Part shown: positions 19,788 through 29,694 of the stretch, piece after piece | How positions within the stretch are numbered: the stretch's first letter is position 1 | Layout of the letters: each line of letters opens with the position of its first letter | Source: Leptospira licerasiae serovar Varillal str. VAR 010 | GTDB lineage: Bacteria > Spirochaetota > Leptospiria > Leptospirales > Leptospiraceae | NCBI RefSeq assembly: GCF_000244755.1 | Contig: NZ_AHOO02000005.1 | Span: 248,001 to 312,000, forward strand | DNA: 64,000 nt | Direction: 5' to 3' | Position numbers and translations under genes: made by a program | The notes under the pieces: generated by a model | What the model saw: only the letters and a program-made list of their open reading frames with translations | Told to the model about the DNA's origin: nothing | The model's database searches: none

Positions 19788-20488
19788 ACTCCCCTTTTTT
19801 CTCCCCAGATATATTTATGGGTCTGCAAAGAAAGACGCAGATCCGTTCTATTATTTTCTTTGATCCAATCCACAAGGATTTCGGGAGCTAGTTCTCCGAA
19901 TACGGGAGAAGCAAGAAGATTTCCCTTTAATTTAAACCGATCTATAACTTCCAAAGTTCTATCGAAATCCTTTCTATCTCTAATTACGAATTTGATCTCA
20001 TCCAAATTATCGTTTCTATCCCGGACAAATTCCAAATTTTCCAAGATCATTTTGTTTTCCATTCCGGAACCGGGAAGTTTGTAATCCAGGGTAAAGACCA
20101 TATTTTCCAAATTGGAGATCGGCTCCGCCCCGTTCGTTTCCACCCTCACCCTCGTATACATCCCCGAAACTTGTCTGGACTGTTTCAATTTTTCCGCCAA
20201 TGTTTGGCTGAAAATCCTATTCGAATTTTCTAATGGTTCTCCGCCCGTTAGAAGAATTTGTGTTGGAGAAGAAGAAATGGATCCTATTTTTGAGATCACT
20301 TCTTCTAATTCCATTTGTTTCCCCGCATTCGGAGAAAGAGCGTACGGAGTGTCGCACCAAAGCTTTCGATTTCCGTCCATTCCGCATCTGAGAGAACATC
20401 CCGCGAATCGGACAAAAATTGTAGGCAAGCCTGTTGAAATTCCTTCTCCGGAAACAGAGAGATAAATTTCATGAACGACGGATTTCAT
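19784..20488 (-). CDS. queE: 7-carboxy-7-deazaguanine synthase, unusual Cys spacing
   Basis: This radical SAM enzyme converts carboxy-tetrahydropterin to 7-carboxy-7-deazaguanine in queuosine synthesis. [22 protein letters not shown] is the classic QueE opening, followed by [26 protein letters not shown] and ETNG motifs. The usual CxxxCxxC is changed: nine residues (GMDGNRKLW) sit between the second and third Cys. An upstream TTG at 20515 is in frame, but the ATG at 20488 begins the conserved part. It is coupled to the downstream helicase by a 4-nt overlap. Confidence 0.9.
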   Translation of the reverse strand: MKSVVHEIYLSVSGEGISTGLPTIFVRFAGCSLRCGMDGNRKLWCDTPYALSPNAGKQMELEEVISKIGSISSSPTQILLTGGEPLENSNRIFSQTLAEKLKQSRQVSGMYTRVRVETNGAEPISNLENMVFTLDYKLPGSGMENKMILENLEFVRDRNDNLDEIKFVIRDRKDFDRTLEVIDRFKLKGNLLASPVFGELAPEILVDWIKENNRTDLRLSLQTHKYIWGEKRGV

Positions 20489-20630
20489 ACTAAGGAATAG
20501 CTCTCCAAGGTACAAGATTTTTACCGGCTTTCTTTATCGGAATCCGGAAAAAACCGTTTATTAGAATACCAAAATGATTTTTGGCCCGATCCAGTCAAGA
20601 TGGGGCCGGCAAAATCCCGAAAAAAGCTTG

Positions 20631-20659
20631 TTGAAAGGCCTATGTACGTGTAATAAATT
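20631..20659 (+). promoter_or_regulatory. Possible promoter of the hybrid kinase gene
   Basis: TTGAAA (20631-20636), a 17-bp spacer and TAAATT (20654-20659) lie about 50 nt before the kinase start. The -10 box matches at 4 of 6 positions, so this is tentative. Confidence 0.3.
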
Positions 20660-20710
20660 TGGAAACCTTTTTGAAATCACTTATGGTTCGAAATTACTAG
20701 AACGTCCTTC

Positions 20711-23305
20711 ATGAAATTTTTCCTTTTAGAAAAGATCAAAGAGAAAGCCCACTTTTTACAATGGAAGGTGCTGATCGGCTTCTTCTCCCTTACCTTACTA
20801 TTGATCATTGCAAGTTCGATCAGTCTGTACGGAATGATAGAGCTGAAGGACTCCGGAGTTTTAATAGAGCATACATTTACAGTCATAGACGAGATAGAAC
20901 AATGCAAGAGTATCACTAGAGAGATCGGGATCGCCCAAGCATATACTACAGATGTTGCATCCGAAAATACAAAATCCTTATTCTCCAACTTAAAGAACGA
21001 AATCAAGATCCTAAAAAATCTTACCAAGGACAATCAGATCCAACAAGTGCGGATCCTGGCCATTTCCAACCTGATCGTAACCACAGAAAAACGACCAGGC
21101 TCTTTCGAATCCAAAAAAGGGATCATATTGATAGAAATAGCGGAACTTCTGAACAATATGCAGGAAGAGGAATTGAGACTTCTGAATAAAAGGAATACTA
21201 CCAATTCTTTGAGAGGGACTAGAGTTGCCTATTCTCTGCTTACTTTAGTTATACTTTCTTTTCTGGTTGTAGGTTACGGCTCTTTTGCGGTCCAAAAAGA
21301 CATCAAAGAAAAGAGAAGAATCACTGATAGATTGATCGAAAGTGAGTCCAGGCTTCTTTCCATTTTGGACAATCTGCCTTCCGCATTTTGTATGATGGAT
21401 CTAGAAGGAAGAACGCTGTTCCACAACCAGGTATTTGCAAATCGATTTTTAGAAAATAAAGACAAAAGAAAGGACATGGCCCTCGAAAATCTTTTCGGAA
21501 GCGAGAAGGCCCAATTCATTTCCACCATCATCGCAAAATCTTTGGAAAAACAAGGTCCATTGGATTTTGAATTGGACCTAGTCGTTTCCGAAGAGGAAAA
21601 AACTTTCTATTGTGTGATTGTTCCTTTGGTGGATTTAGAGGGAGAAGTTTACTCGGTTTGCGGGTTATTCACGGATATTTCCGTTCGTAAAAACTACGAA
21701 CACGATCTCAAAAAAGCAAAAGAAGAAGCTGAAAAGGCAAACCGCGCTAAATCGGAATTTTTAGCTATGATGAGCCACGAGATCCGAACTCCTATGAACG
21801 GAGTCATTGGAATGACTGAACTTCTGATAGATTCCAACCTGAATACGGAACAAAAAGAATATGCCGAGATCATCCAAAAAAGTGGAGAAAGCCTGCTCAA
21901 TATCATCAATGATATTTTGGATTATTCTAAGATTGAATCCGGGACCCTGTCTCTCGAAATCCGCGAATTTTCCGTCATCGAAACTATCGAAGAAGTTTTA
22001 GACTTATTCAGATCCCGCGCTGCTCAGAAGCAGATCGATCTCGTCTATTATCTGGATCCGAACGTGCCTGACAGGATCTTATGCGATAGCTTAAGATTAA
22101 AACAGATTCTTATCAATCTGATCGGGAACGCATTAAAATTCACGGAACAAGGGGAGATCTTTTTATCCGCAGAAGTTTCCAAATTGGAAGGGAAACTATA
22201 TACGATCCTATTTTCGATCAGAGATACCGGGATCGGAATTCCGTCCGAAAAACAAAAGGAACTGTTCCAACCATTCTATCAAGTGGATACATCTTCCACC
22301 AGAAAGTATGGAGGAACAGGGCTTGGACTTTCTATCTCTTCTCGTTTGATAGAAATGATGGGTGGGATCATTTGGGTAGAAAGTGAATTGAACGTCGGCA
22401 CGACCTTCTCCTTTTATATTCAGGTAGAAGGAAACAACCAGGCAAAGATTAAAGAAAAAGCGGCAAACTCAGAATTAGAAAATAAAAAAGTACTGATACT
22501 GGATGATAATCCTACAAACCTCAAGATACTTGCGTATCAACTGCAGATTTTAGGACTTATAACTTTCTCCGCTAAATCAAAGGAAGAGGCGTTGAATCTA
22601 CTCGATCTGGAAATCATGCCGGACCTGGGAATATTAGATTATAATCTACCGGGGAGCACCGGAATAGAGATCGCCCAAGAGATGCGCAAAAGAAATTTTC
22701 ATTTCCCATTAGTGCTTCTATCTTCTTCTTTCCTGGACCCTAAAGATAAGGAGATCGCAGGAGAATTATTCGCAGGAGAATTAAGTAAGCCCGTTAAGAA
22801 AAAAGATATCGAAAGGATCGTGACTGAAATTTTAGCGGAAGGAGGAAGTAAGGCAAAAGCGAATACAAGATCCTCTTACCTCGCCGGGCAAAAAGAAATA
22901 CTAAGCTCTCAATTCCCTTTTAAGATCATGGTGGCAGAGGACAACGAGATCAACCAAACCCTCGCAAAAAGAATTATCCAAAAATTAGGATACGAACCGT
23001 TGATCGTTCCGAATGGAAAAGAAGCATTGATCGCTCTTAGAGAAAAAAAGATCAATCTGATCTTTATGGACGTTCATATGCCTGAGATGGACGGACTACA
23101 AGCAACTCAAGTCATCCGAAATACTTGGTCCGTGGAGTCTCAACCTTATATCATCGCAATGACTGCCGCTGCAATGCAAGGTGATAGAGACCTATGTTTA
23201 CGGGCTGGAATGAACGATTATATCTCTAAACCAATAGTATTCGAAGAACTGATCCATGTAATGAGAAAAGCCGGAAATACTCTCTTCCCTAAGTCCAAAG
23301 CTTAA
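20711..23305 (+). CDS. Hybrid sensor histidine kinase with two receiver domains
   Basis: This inner-membrane signalling protein has 864 residues. In order: membrane segments at about 19-41 and 172-194 enclosing a helical extracytoplasmic sensor; a PAS-like domain (about 205-330, SILDNLPSAFCMMDLEGR); HisKA with H356 in MMSHEIRTPMNG; HATPase with GTGLGLSISSRLIEMMGG; receiver 1 (about 595-715, acceptor D643 in GILDYNLPG); and receiver 2 (about 738-858, acceptor D787 in FMDVHMPEMDG). Both receivers keep the acidic pocket, Asp and Lys, so a phosphorelay is likely. No output regulator is adjacent, so its target is unknown. Confidence 0.95.
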   Translation: MKFFLLEKIKEKAHFLQWKVLIGFFSLTLLLIIASSISLYGMIELKDSGVLIEHTFTVIDEIEQCKSITREIGIAQAYTTDVASENTKSLFSNLKNEIKILKNLTKDNQIQQVRILAISNLIVTTEKRPGSFESKKGIILIEIAELLNNMQEEELRLLNKRNTTNSLRGTRVAYSLLTLVILSFLVVGYGSFAVQKDIKEKRRITDRLIESESRLLSILDNLPSAFCMMDLEGRTLFHNQVFANRFLENKDKRKDMALENLFGSEKAQFISTIIAKSLEKQGPLDFELDLVVSEEEKTFYCVIVPLVDLEGEVYSVCGLFTDISVRKNYEHDLKKAKEEAEKANRAKSEFLAMMSHEIRTPMNGVIGMTELLIDSNLNTEQKEYAEIIQKSGESLLNIINDILDYSKIESGTLSLEIREFSVIETIEEVLDLFRSRAAQKQIDLVYYLDPNVPDRILCDSLRLKQILINLIGNALKFTEQGEIFLSAEVSKLEGKLYTILFSIRDTGIGIPSEKQKELFQPFYQVDTSSTRKYGGTGLGLSISSRLIEMMGGIIWVESELNVGTTFSFYIQVEGNNQAKIKEKAANSELENKKVLILDDNPTNLKILAYQLQILGLITFSAKSKEEALNLLDLEIMPDLGILDYNLPGSTGIEIAQEMRKRNFHFPLVLLSSSFLDPKDKEIAGELFAGELSKPVKKKDIERIVTEILAEGGSKAKANTRSSYLAGQKEILSSQFPFKIMVAEDNEINQTLAKRIIQKLGYEPLIVPNGKEALIALREKKINLIFMDVHMPEMDGLQATQVIRNTWSVESQPYIIAMTAAAMQGDRDLCLRAGMNDYISKPIVFEELIHVMRKAGNTLFPKSKA

Positions 23306-23400
23306 ATCCAGATCGTCCTGGCAGTATCCTAAGGCTATAAAAAACCTTCCAAAAAACCGCATTTCTGCCGATCTTAGAATTTAGAGGACCTCACTCTTCT

Positions 23401-24717
23401 ATGCCCAGGACCAGAGTTATCATATTCATCTCATTCTGTTTTCTTTTTCTATTTTCGGGAACCGGGACAAGCCAAGAAGAAAAGGAAACCAAATCTTCGG
23501 ACACCAGAAAGGCAGTGCTTTGGACGGGAGAAGTTCTTTCCGTCTATAGAAACAAAGGAAAGGCAAAGATCAAGATAGGTAGGAACTCATACTTTTCAGA
23601 ACGTTCGGAAGAAGAGATCAGAAGTATACTCGGTGAAAAATCGAGCTTACCTTTATTCAGAAAACCTAAAATGGAAGAAATCGGCTCCTTCCAAATAGAG
23701 AATATAGAAGTGGAATTCGGGAAAGTGGGAAAACTTACCAAACCGGTTTCCATAGAACTCAGAGGAAGTTTTTCGGTGATGGAAGGTAAGCCCGCCAAAT
23801 TGATAAGCGTTGGACTTTTGATCGGCGCTTACGGAGAAGAAACATTCTACCAAGATCCTTCTAAATTCGATGCCACGGACATAGTACGAAATCATTTAGC
23901 TAAGACAATTCTTCATCCGAAAGACGGAAAAGAAATGGTACTTGTTCATACAGGTTACGAATCCAACGGGCGGATCTTATACGAGCATATGGGATATTTC
24001 CTATATGGACAAGGTTCCGATCCGGGAGACGATAGTTATAATCCGAAATTCGGAACACCTGATAGAAGCAGTCTCGAAGAAATTTCTTCCTTTTATATAG
24101 ATAAATACGAAGTCACAAATAAAGAATATAATAAATTTCTAAAGGAGACTGGAACCCCACCTCCTCCTCATTGGGAAAACGGAATTTTTCCGAGAGGAAA
24201 AGAATATCATCCCGTTACTAACTTAACTTATAGAGAAGCGGAAGCTTATTCCAAATGGGCCGGAAAAAAGATCCCTAGCGAATGGCAATGGGAAAAGGCC
24301 GCCAGAGGAACCGGACTTGTCTGGAGATTATTGAAAGACGAGAGTTACGAATTTATCTCCCAACCACAAGACTACCCTTTCGGAAACGAATTCGACTCGG
24401 CGCTATGCAATACCAGAGAAAGTGGAAGTAAGGGAACTGTCTCCGTATATGAACTTCCTTCCAAAGGCCAAAGTCCTTATGGTGCGATCGGAATGTGCGG
24501 CAATGTGGCAGAATGGACCAGCTCTCCTTATATCCCTTATCCTGGACACAGGCCGAACTCAGGAAGATATGGAAAACATCTGAGGGTGATCCGAGGCGGC
24601 TCTTATTCTGGAACCAAAGAAGAAGCTAAAGCTTATGCAAGAGACTTTGGTGGAATTCCGAATCTATTGAATGATAGAAAAGCAGGTCTCAGGCTTATCA
24701 CAGAAGTTAAAAACTGA
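23401..24717 (+). CDS. Secreted FGE-sulfatase (SUMF1) domain protein
   Basis: The 438-residue protein begins with a signal peptide (VIIFISFCFLFLFSGTG, cleavage near residue 24). Residues about 35-200 form a domain I do not recognise. From about 215 it carries the formylglycine-generating-enzyme fold: YIDKYEVTNKEYNKFLKETG, NLTYREAEAYSKWAGKKIPSEWQWEKAARG, MCGNVAEWTSS and RVIRGGSY. True FGE oxidises a sulfatase Cys; many bacterial relatives only bind ligands or modify other targets. No sulfatase is nearby, so enzyme activity is not claimed. Confidence 0.87.
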   Translation: MPRTRVIIFISFCFLFLFSGTGTSQEEKETKSSDTRKAVLWTGEVLSVYRNKGKAKIKIGRNSYFSERSEEEIRSILGEKSSLPLFRKPKMEEIGSFQIENIEVEFGKVGKLTKPVSIELRGSFSVMEGKPAKLISVGLLIGAYGEETFYQDPSKFDATDIVRNHLAKTILHPKDGKEMVLVHTGYESNGRILYEHMGYFLYGQGSDPGDDSYNPKFGTPDRSSLEEISSFYIDKYEVTNKEYNKFLKETGTPPPPHWENGIFPRGKEYHPVTNLTYREAEAYSKWAGKKIPSEWQWEKAARGTGLVWRLLKDESYEFISQPQDYPFGNEFDSALCNTRESGSKGTVSVYELPSKGQSPYGAIGMCGNVAEWTSSPYIPYPGHRPNSGRYGKHLRVIRGGSYSGTKEEAKAYARDFGGIPNLLNDRKAGLRLITEVKN

Positions 24718-24726
24718 ATAAGTATT

Positions 24727-25524
24727 TTAATTCACCTTAGTTTTAAGAAGTTTTTTATCCAGGGTTTTAGGAGAGATCTTACTCAGCATGAGATCTATCT
24801 TCTCCCCAAACTTAGAAGGAAAAATTTCTCTCTTTCTCTTTTCAATTCCTTTCAGTATCTTTTTAGCGACGGTATGCGGATTTAATCCCCTCTTCTGTTT
24901 TTCATCCATTATTCCATGGGGAGACCCGTCTTCGGAAAGCGCTTTAATCGAAATATCAGTTTTAACTATACCCGGAAAAACAGTCATAACGTGTATACCT
25001 GTCTTATCATTTTCCAAACGAATACTATCCATGAATGCCTGGACTGCATGTTTACTGGCTGCGTAACCCGATCTGTACTGAGTGGAAAACTTTCCTAACA
25101 AAGAAGATACCGCTACCACATGTCCTTCACTTTGTCGTAGATCCGCCTCCAACAAACCGTATAAGATAACCAATGGAAAATAATTCGTATCCATTAGAAT
25201 GTGAAAAACCTTAAGTTCCGTTTCGGCGGCAGTTCCTCTCATAGAAACTCCCGCACTATGAATGAAGCCGTCTACTCTCTTGAATTTTTTTCTAAATTCA
25301 TCGACAGCTCTTTTTAATTCCGATTCGGACATTACATCCGCTTGTAGAACAAAAATTTTATCCGGATCAGACGCGGATTTTTTCAATTCCTTGAGAGCCT
25401 CTTTCCTTCTTGCAATCACCGCCACGTAAGCGCCTTGCTTTTCCAACTCTAAAGCAAGCGCTCTGCCTATACCGGAGCTCGCTCCTGTGACTAAAAAAAC
25501 CTTATCCTGAAAAAACGACCCCAT
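24727..25524 (-). CDS. Short-chain dehydrogenase/reductase
   Basis: This is a classical SDR oxidoreductase. It has TGASSGIGRALALELEKQG (NAD(P) site), SAGVSMRG (NAG-like), VAVSSLLGKFS (catalytic Ser) and YAASKHAVQAF (catalytic Tyr and Lys). The arginines after the second strand (VIARRKEAL) suggest NADPH. The frame extends 19 residues upstream of the ATG chosen at 25524; that piece is hydrophobic but not needed by the fold. The substrate is unknown. The gene is on its own, converging on the FGE-type gene. Confidence 0.9.
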   Translation of the reverse strand: MGSFFQDKVFLVTGASSGIGRALALELEKQGAYVAVIARRKEALKELKKSASDPDKIFVLQADVMSESELKRAVDEFRKKFKRVDGFIHSAGVSMRGTAAETELKVFHILMDTNYFPLVILYGLLEADLRQSEGHVVAVSSLLGKFSTQYRSGYAASKHAVQAFMDSIRLENDKTGIHVMTVFPGIVKTDISIKALSEDGSPHGIMDEKQKRGLNPHTVAKKILKGIEKRKREIFPSKFGEKIDLMLSKISPKTLDKKLLKTKVN

Positions 25525-25640
25525 CCCAAAATCCGTAAAGTAGGTAGAAGAATAGGTAAGAACGGTAAAAAAGCAAATCAAAACACGGTAAAATCCTTTC
25601 AGGTCTATCTCTTGGGAAAAAAAAGGAACCAGGAGAATGT

Positions 25641-26273
25641 ATGGCGCTTTCCCAATTAAAACAAAAGATCAGATACAAAGACTGCGGTTTCCAGCGTAGA
25701 TACGAAAGTAGATACTATTGGTTCCCGGAAGAAAGTCCTCCGAGCTGTCTAATAGAAGTCAGCCAAAGAGATCCTTATCATGACATGACTTTATACATGT
25801 TAGTGAACTTAGCCACGATGAAAATTATGGACTTGGATGTAGAGGAAGATAGAGTTCCTTACGAAACCTGTCCTCACGCGATCAAATCGTATTCCTATCT
25901 CATCGGAGAAGATATGTCTTATAATAAAATTATGAGAAAATTTCCCGAGGACAAAACTATAGGTTGCCTTCATATAAACGAACTTTTACAAAACGCCGCC
26001 CAAAGTTTTTCTTCTGCTTATGCATTCTTCCTAAAGGAAAGAAATTTCCCGCCTGAATGGGACGAATATAGAATGTATCAAGGCGACTTAGATCCTAAAT
26101 CCAGAAGAGAGATCGGAAGACATTGGTGGATGAAAGACAAAGGTGTCCGAAATTCCTGCTATAGTTTCTCGGACAGACATGAAACACCGGAATTAAAACA
26201 ACAAGTGAAACCTCTTGACAGCATCACATCTTTGATGGTAAAAGAATTCCGCAGTGCCAGAGGAGATCGTTAA
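25641..26273 (+). CDS. DUF2889 family protein
   Basis: The 210-residue soluble protein shows the DUF2889 pattern: RDPYHDMTLYMLVNLATMKIMDLDVEEDRVPYETCPHA in parts, then LIGEDMSYNKIMRKF and GCLHINELLQNAAQSF. The family is of unknown function, often found with acyl-CoA or aromatic degradation genes. Conserved Cys and His (ETCPH, GCLH) could bind a metal; this is inferred. The stop codon lies only 5 nt before the tRNA-Thr gene, so the tRNA is probably in the same transcript. Confidence 0.82.
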   Translation: MALSQLKQKIRYKDCGFQRRYESRYYWFPEESPPSCLIEVSQRDPYHDMTLYMLVNLATMKIMDLDVEEDRVPYETCPHAIKSYSYLIGEDMSYNKIMRKFPEDKTIGCLHINELLQNAAQSFSSAYAFFLKERNFPPEWDEYRMYQGDLDPKSRREIGRHWWMKDKGVRNSCYSFSDRHETPELKQQVKPLDSITSLMVKEFRSARGDR

Positions 26274-26277
26274 AGTT

Positions 26278-26351
<74 letters not shown>

Positions 26352-26385
26352 TTTTATTCTCAAAAAAATCCGATCTTATAATACG

Positions 26386-27570
26386 ATGATCCGGACTTTT
26401 ACAGCATTCATATTATCCGTTTGGCTCTGTCCTGTATTCTCGGATGCGACTCAGAACTGCGATAAAAAAAATATCTGCTCTTCAATAGAAACTGAAAACG
26501 AAGAAACCTCCGTCCATCTCCAAGCCAAAAATCTAATTCCTGGAACTCATATCACTGTCTATACTTCGATCGAAGGTTCTAATATAGAAACAGAACCTCA
26601 GGGCCCGATCTCGTTCGTATTAAACGATCGTGAAAAAAGAAAAGTACTGACTTTCAAAAAGAATGAGAACATGGAAAGCCCGGTATCCGTATCTGTATTA
26701 GCAGTTGCGTATTATGGAGACTTATCCGCAAAACACGATGACACTTATGTATATACACTCCCTTACGAAGGTAAGTCTTGGATTTCTGTAGGCTACAATA
26801 GCGGAGAAGAACATAAAGGTGGAGGAGCTTATTCTTTGGACTTTGTTCTTCCGGAAGGAACTCCTCTTTTAGCGGCAAGAGACGGTATCGTAGTAGAAAC
26901 GGAAGATAAATTTACGGAAGGAAGAAGGGATCCTAAACTCATAGATAAAGCTAACCGTATAGTAATAGAACATTTGGACGGAACAGTTGCGATTTACGGA
27001 CACTTAAAATCAAAAGGTGTATTTGTAAAAGCTGGAGAAAAAGTAATCGCAGGACAAAAAATCGGACTCTCAGGGAATACCGGTTTTAGCACGGGACCAC
27101 ATCTACATTTCGAAGTTTATAAACCGGAAGAGAACCGGAGAAAAAAAAGTTTTGCTACATTATTCAAAACGGAATCGGAAGAAAAAGAATATTTAAGCGA
27201 GGAGAATGCATACTGGACCCCGGATGGAAAAACTCCCCCCGGTTTTCCGATAACAAATGTGGAAGAATTTTGTATCAGTCATTCTATCCCGGACCCGGAT
27301 AAACCTTCTTCTTGTCCCGATAAACTTCAGGCAAAACGTAAATTTTATCTTTCGATCCCGATCTATAAATCCGGACCTTATACTTTTAAAGCGGAGTTCA
27401 TCTCTTTAAAAACCAAAAAGACGAGTTTTACTTTTCAAGAAAAGGTCCCGGGAGGGATCAACTTTGAAGCCTGGGAAATACAACCTGTTTTGAGCACCGG
27501 AAAGTATAAGATCAAATTCTATCTAGAAGAAAAAGAGATCGGAGAAAGATCCCTGCAAATCCTTCCTTGA
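26386..27570 (+). CDS. Secreted M23-family metallopeptidase-like protein
   Basis: The protein starts MIRTFTAFILSVWLCPVFSDA, a signal peptide. The frame runs upstream through the tRNA gene, but that part is not coding. The LytM/M23 domain lies about residues 130-250: HKGGGAYSLDF (first zinc His and Asp), AARDGIVVE, IYGHLKSKGVFVKAGEKVIAGQKIG and GPHLHFEVYK (HxH). M23 enzymes cut peptidoglycan cross-links. An N-terminal beta-like part and a C-terminal beta-like domain flank it. Length is 394 residues. TATAAT at 26376-26381 could be a close promoter box. Confidence 0.9.
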   Translation: MIRTFTAFILSVWLCPVFSDATQNCDKKNICSSIETENEETSVHLQAKNLIPGTHITVYTSIEGSNIETEPQGPISFVLNDREKRKVLTFKKNENMESPVSVSVLAVAYYGDLSAKHDDTYVYTLPYEGKSWISVGYNSGEEHKGGGAYSLDFVLPEGTPLLAARDGIVVETEDKFTEGRRDPKLIDKANRIVIEHLDGTVAIYGHLKSKGVFVKAGEKVIAGQKIGLSGNTGFSTGPHLHFEVYKPEENRRKKSFATLFKTESEEKEYLSEENAYWTPDGKTPPGFPITNVEEFCISHSIPDPDKPSSCPDKLQAKRKFYLSIPIYKSGPYTFKAEFISLKTKKTSFTFQEKVPGGINFEAWEIQPVLSTGKYKIKFYLEEKEIGERSLQILP

Positions 27571-27604
27571 CCTAAATCCGCTTTCGGGTGAAAAGGATCG
27601 ATCC

Positions 27605-28627
27605 ATGTCTAATTTTATAGTAATCGGACTTTGTTTTCTTTTCGGGATATTGATCCGGACAAAAGGAAAATTCCCTTCCGATTCTCATAAAGTTATCAAT
27701 TCATTTATCATTAGCGTTTCTCTTCCTTGTATGGAGTTCGTACCTCTGCGTCATGCCTCTCTGGATGGGAGCTTCTTAACATTTGCGGTAATGCCTTGGG
27801 TGCTTTTTGGATTCGGATTTTTATTTTTCAGCTTTTTTGGAAAATTGCTGGATTGGAAAGAAAGCACAATCGTATGTCTTTGTCTTTCCGCAGGACTGGG
27901 TAACACTTCCTTTTTAGGCATCCCGCTCATAGAATCCTATTACTCTAAAGAGGGACTTCCCACAGTACTCATCATAGACCAGCTTGGAACATTTCTGACT
28001 CTTGCCATTCCTGGGACTTATTTAGGAACCAAGGCAAGGCATGCGCTCCAAAACTCGGAAACCAAATCCTCTCTTTGGAAGACATTATTCACATTTCCTC
28101 CCTTCATTGCGTTATTGGTTTCCTTTGCTTCTCGTCCTTTTTCTGTTCCTTCTGAGCTGGAATCCGCAATTTCAAGGATCGGAGATACTCTGATCCCATT
28201 GGCTCTTTTTTCAGTCGGATATCAACTTCCCGGGACCATTCGAATCAATTCCGAAGATCGAAATGCCGAAAATCCCAAGAGAGAATCAGACAATTCTTTT
28301 AGGATAAGAATTCCTTTGTTATTCGGCTTAGTATTTAAATTGATCATAGGTCCCATCTTGGTCTGGCTTTGTTTCGGAACGTTTTTCCATTATTCCGAAA
28401 AGAATCTAGGCTCGGATTTTTTCAGGAATTTTAAAATACTGATTATGGAATCTGCAATGGCGCCCATGATCACGGGAAGTCTTCTTGCAGCTGAATGGGG
28501 ACTTTCACCTAGACTCGCCGTTTCCCTAGTTGGAATAGGAATACCGCTTTCTTTTCTAACGACCTTGGGATTGTATTACCTCCTGGAGAATCAGGCGTGG
28601 ACTGGAACGATCTTTTTCGGGCAGTAA
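27605..28627 (+). CDS. AEC family (auxin efflux carrier-like) transporter
   Basis: The 340-residue integral membrane protein has about ten hydrophobic segments, with the first (FIVIGLCFLFGILIRTKGKFP) directly at the N-terminus. VINSFIISVSLPCMEF and GLGNTSFLGIPLIESYY are AEC-family patterns, and MESAMAPMITGSLLAAEWG lies near the C-terminus. Bacterial members export malate and other small acids; the substrate is not known. Its 3' end overlaps the ankyrin gene by 31 nt. Confidence 0.86.
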   Translation: MSNFIVIGLCFLFGILIRTKGKFPSDSHKVINSFIISVSLPCMEFVPLRHASLDGSFLTFAVMPWVLFGFGFLFFSFFGKLLDWKESTIVCLCLSAGLGNTSFLGIPLIESYYSKEGLPTVLIIDQLGTFLTLAIPGTYLGTKARHALQNSETKSSLWKTLFTFPPFIALLVSFASRPFSVPSELESAISRIGDTLIPLALFSVGYQLPGTIRINSEDRNAENPKRESDNSFRIRIPLLFGLVFKLIIGPILVWLCFGTFFHYSEKNLGSDFFRNFKILIMESAMAPMITGSLLAAEWGLSPRLAVSLVGIGIPLSFLTTLGLYYLLENQAWTGTIFFGQ

Positions 28628-29694
28628 AAACAGGAAACAATGGAACCCTTCGCGCCTTATTATCAGAGGCGGCGACAAGAGACGGTTTCGCAGAAGAATT
28701 TCCCGAACTAAGAGATTCTTACGGGTGCGGACTTTTATACTGGGCCATCAAAGAAGGAAATAAAGAAGCCACCAATCTTTTAGTAGAATATGGCTCCGAT
28801 CCGAATGAGACGAGTTCCAGAGGAGAGACAGCACTACTTCTCGCATTGGAATCTGAGAATGCTGAACTCACAACCATACTCTTGGATTATGGCGCGGATC
28901 CCGAACTAAGAGATATGGATGGGAACACTCCGTTGACTAGAGCGATCAGTTCCGGCAAATTAGAGCTGGTAGAGATCTTGTTCGATCTACCAAATCATCC
29001 TCCAGACATAGAATCCAGAAATGGAGAAGGTTACTCTCCTCTTTTACTCGCAGTGGATATGGGACATTTAGAGATCGCAGAATATCTGGTGTCAAAAGGT
29101 GCGGATCCTAAAAAGAAAAACTCCGAAGGTCGGACTATTCTTCATTTAACTGCATTACATAATGATTATGAAATATTAGACCTATTCTCGGAGAACAAAG
29201 AAGTACGTTCTTTATTGGAGAATAAGGACCAAGATGGAAATACACCTCTTCTTCTTTCGGCATTGTACGATAGTGTGGAATGTCTGGAAAGACTACTGAA
29301 TCTGGGAGCGGATCCCTTGGCCAAAAACCTAAGCGGTAAAACAGCCAAAGAAGAAGCGGACAGGATGAAATTCCATCATACCTTAAAAGTAATAAACAAG
29401 GCTACGATCGCGTTATTATTCAGAGCTTCTTCCGAAGGTAAAACTGATATTGTCGAAAAAATCCTGAGCAACGGTTACGAAGCGGAAGTTCGCGATATGC
29501 TTGGCCGCACACCTTTGCTACTCGCCGTAAAATCCGGAAAAACAGATCTGATAGAATTATTAGTAAAGAATGGAGCTTCCCCTTATTCCACGGACAAGGA
29601 AGGAAATTCTCCTTTAGCTATTGCAGAGGCTTCCGAAAGTCCCGCCTTACATCAGATATTTAAACAATTCCTGAATCCTGAAGAAGGAAAGTAA
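28597..29694 (+). CDS. Ankyrin repeat protein
   Basis: The 365-residue protein has about nine ankyrin repeats with the classic G-x-TPL-x-A pattern (NPLT-like variants DGNTPLTRAISSG, GYSPLLLAVDMGH, GRTPLLLAVKSGK, GNSPLAIAEASES). No signal peptide is seen, so it is likely a cytoplasmic protein-binding scaffold. The GTG start at 28597 has CTGGAGAA 9 nt upstream and gives a 31-nt overlap with the permease gene. No partner can be named. Confidence 0.92.
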   Translation: MDWNDLFRAVKTGNNGTLRALLSEAATRDGFAEEFPELRDSYGCGLLYWAIKEGNKEATNLLVEYGSDPNETSSRGETALLLALESENAELTTILLDYGADPELRDMDGNTPLTRAISSGKLELVEILFDLPNHPPDIESRNGEGYSPLLLAVDMGHLEIAEYLVSKGADPKKKNSEGRTILHLTALHNDYEILDLFSENKEVRSLLENKDQDGNTPLLLSALYDSVECLERLLNLGADPLAKNLSGKTAKEEADRMKFHHTLKVINKATIALLFRASSEGKTDIVEKILSNGYEAEVRDMLGRTPLLLAVKSGKTDLIELLVKNGASPYSTDKEGNSPLAIAEASESPALHQIFKQFLNPEEGK

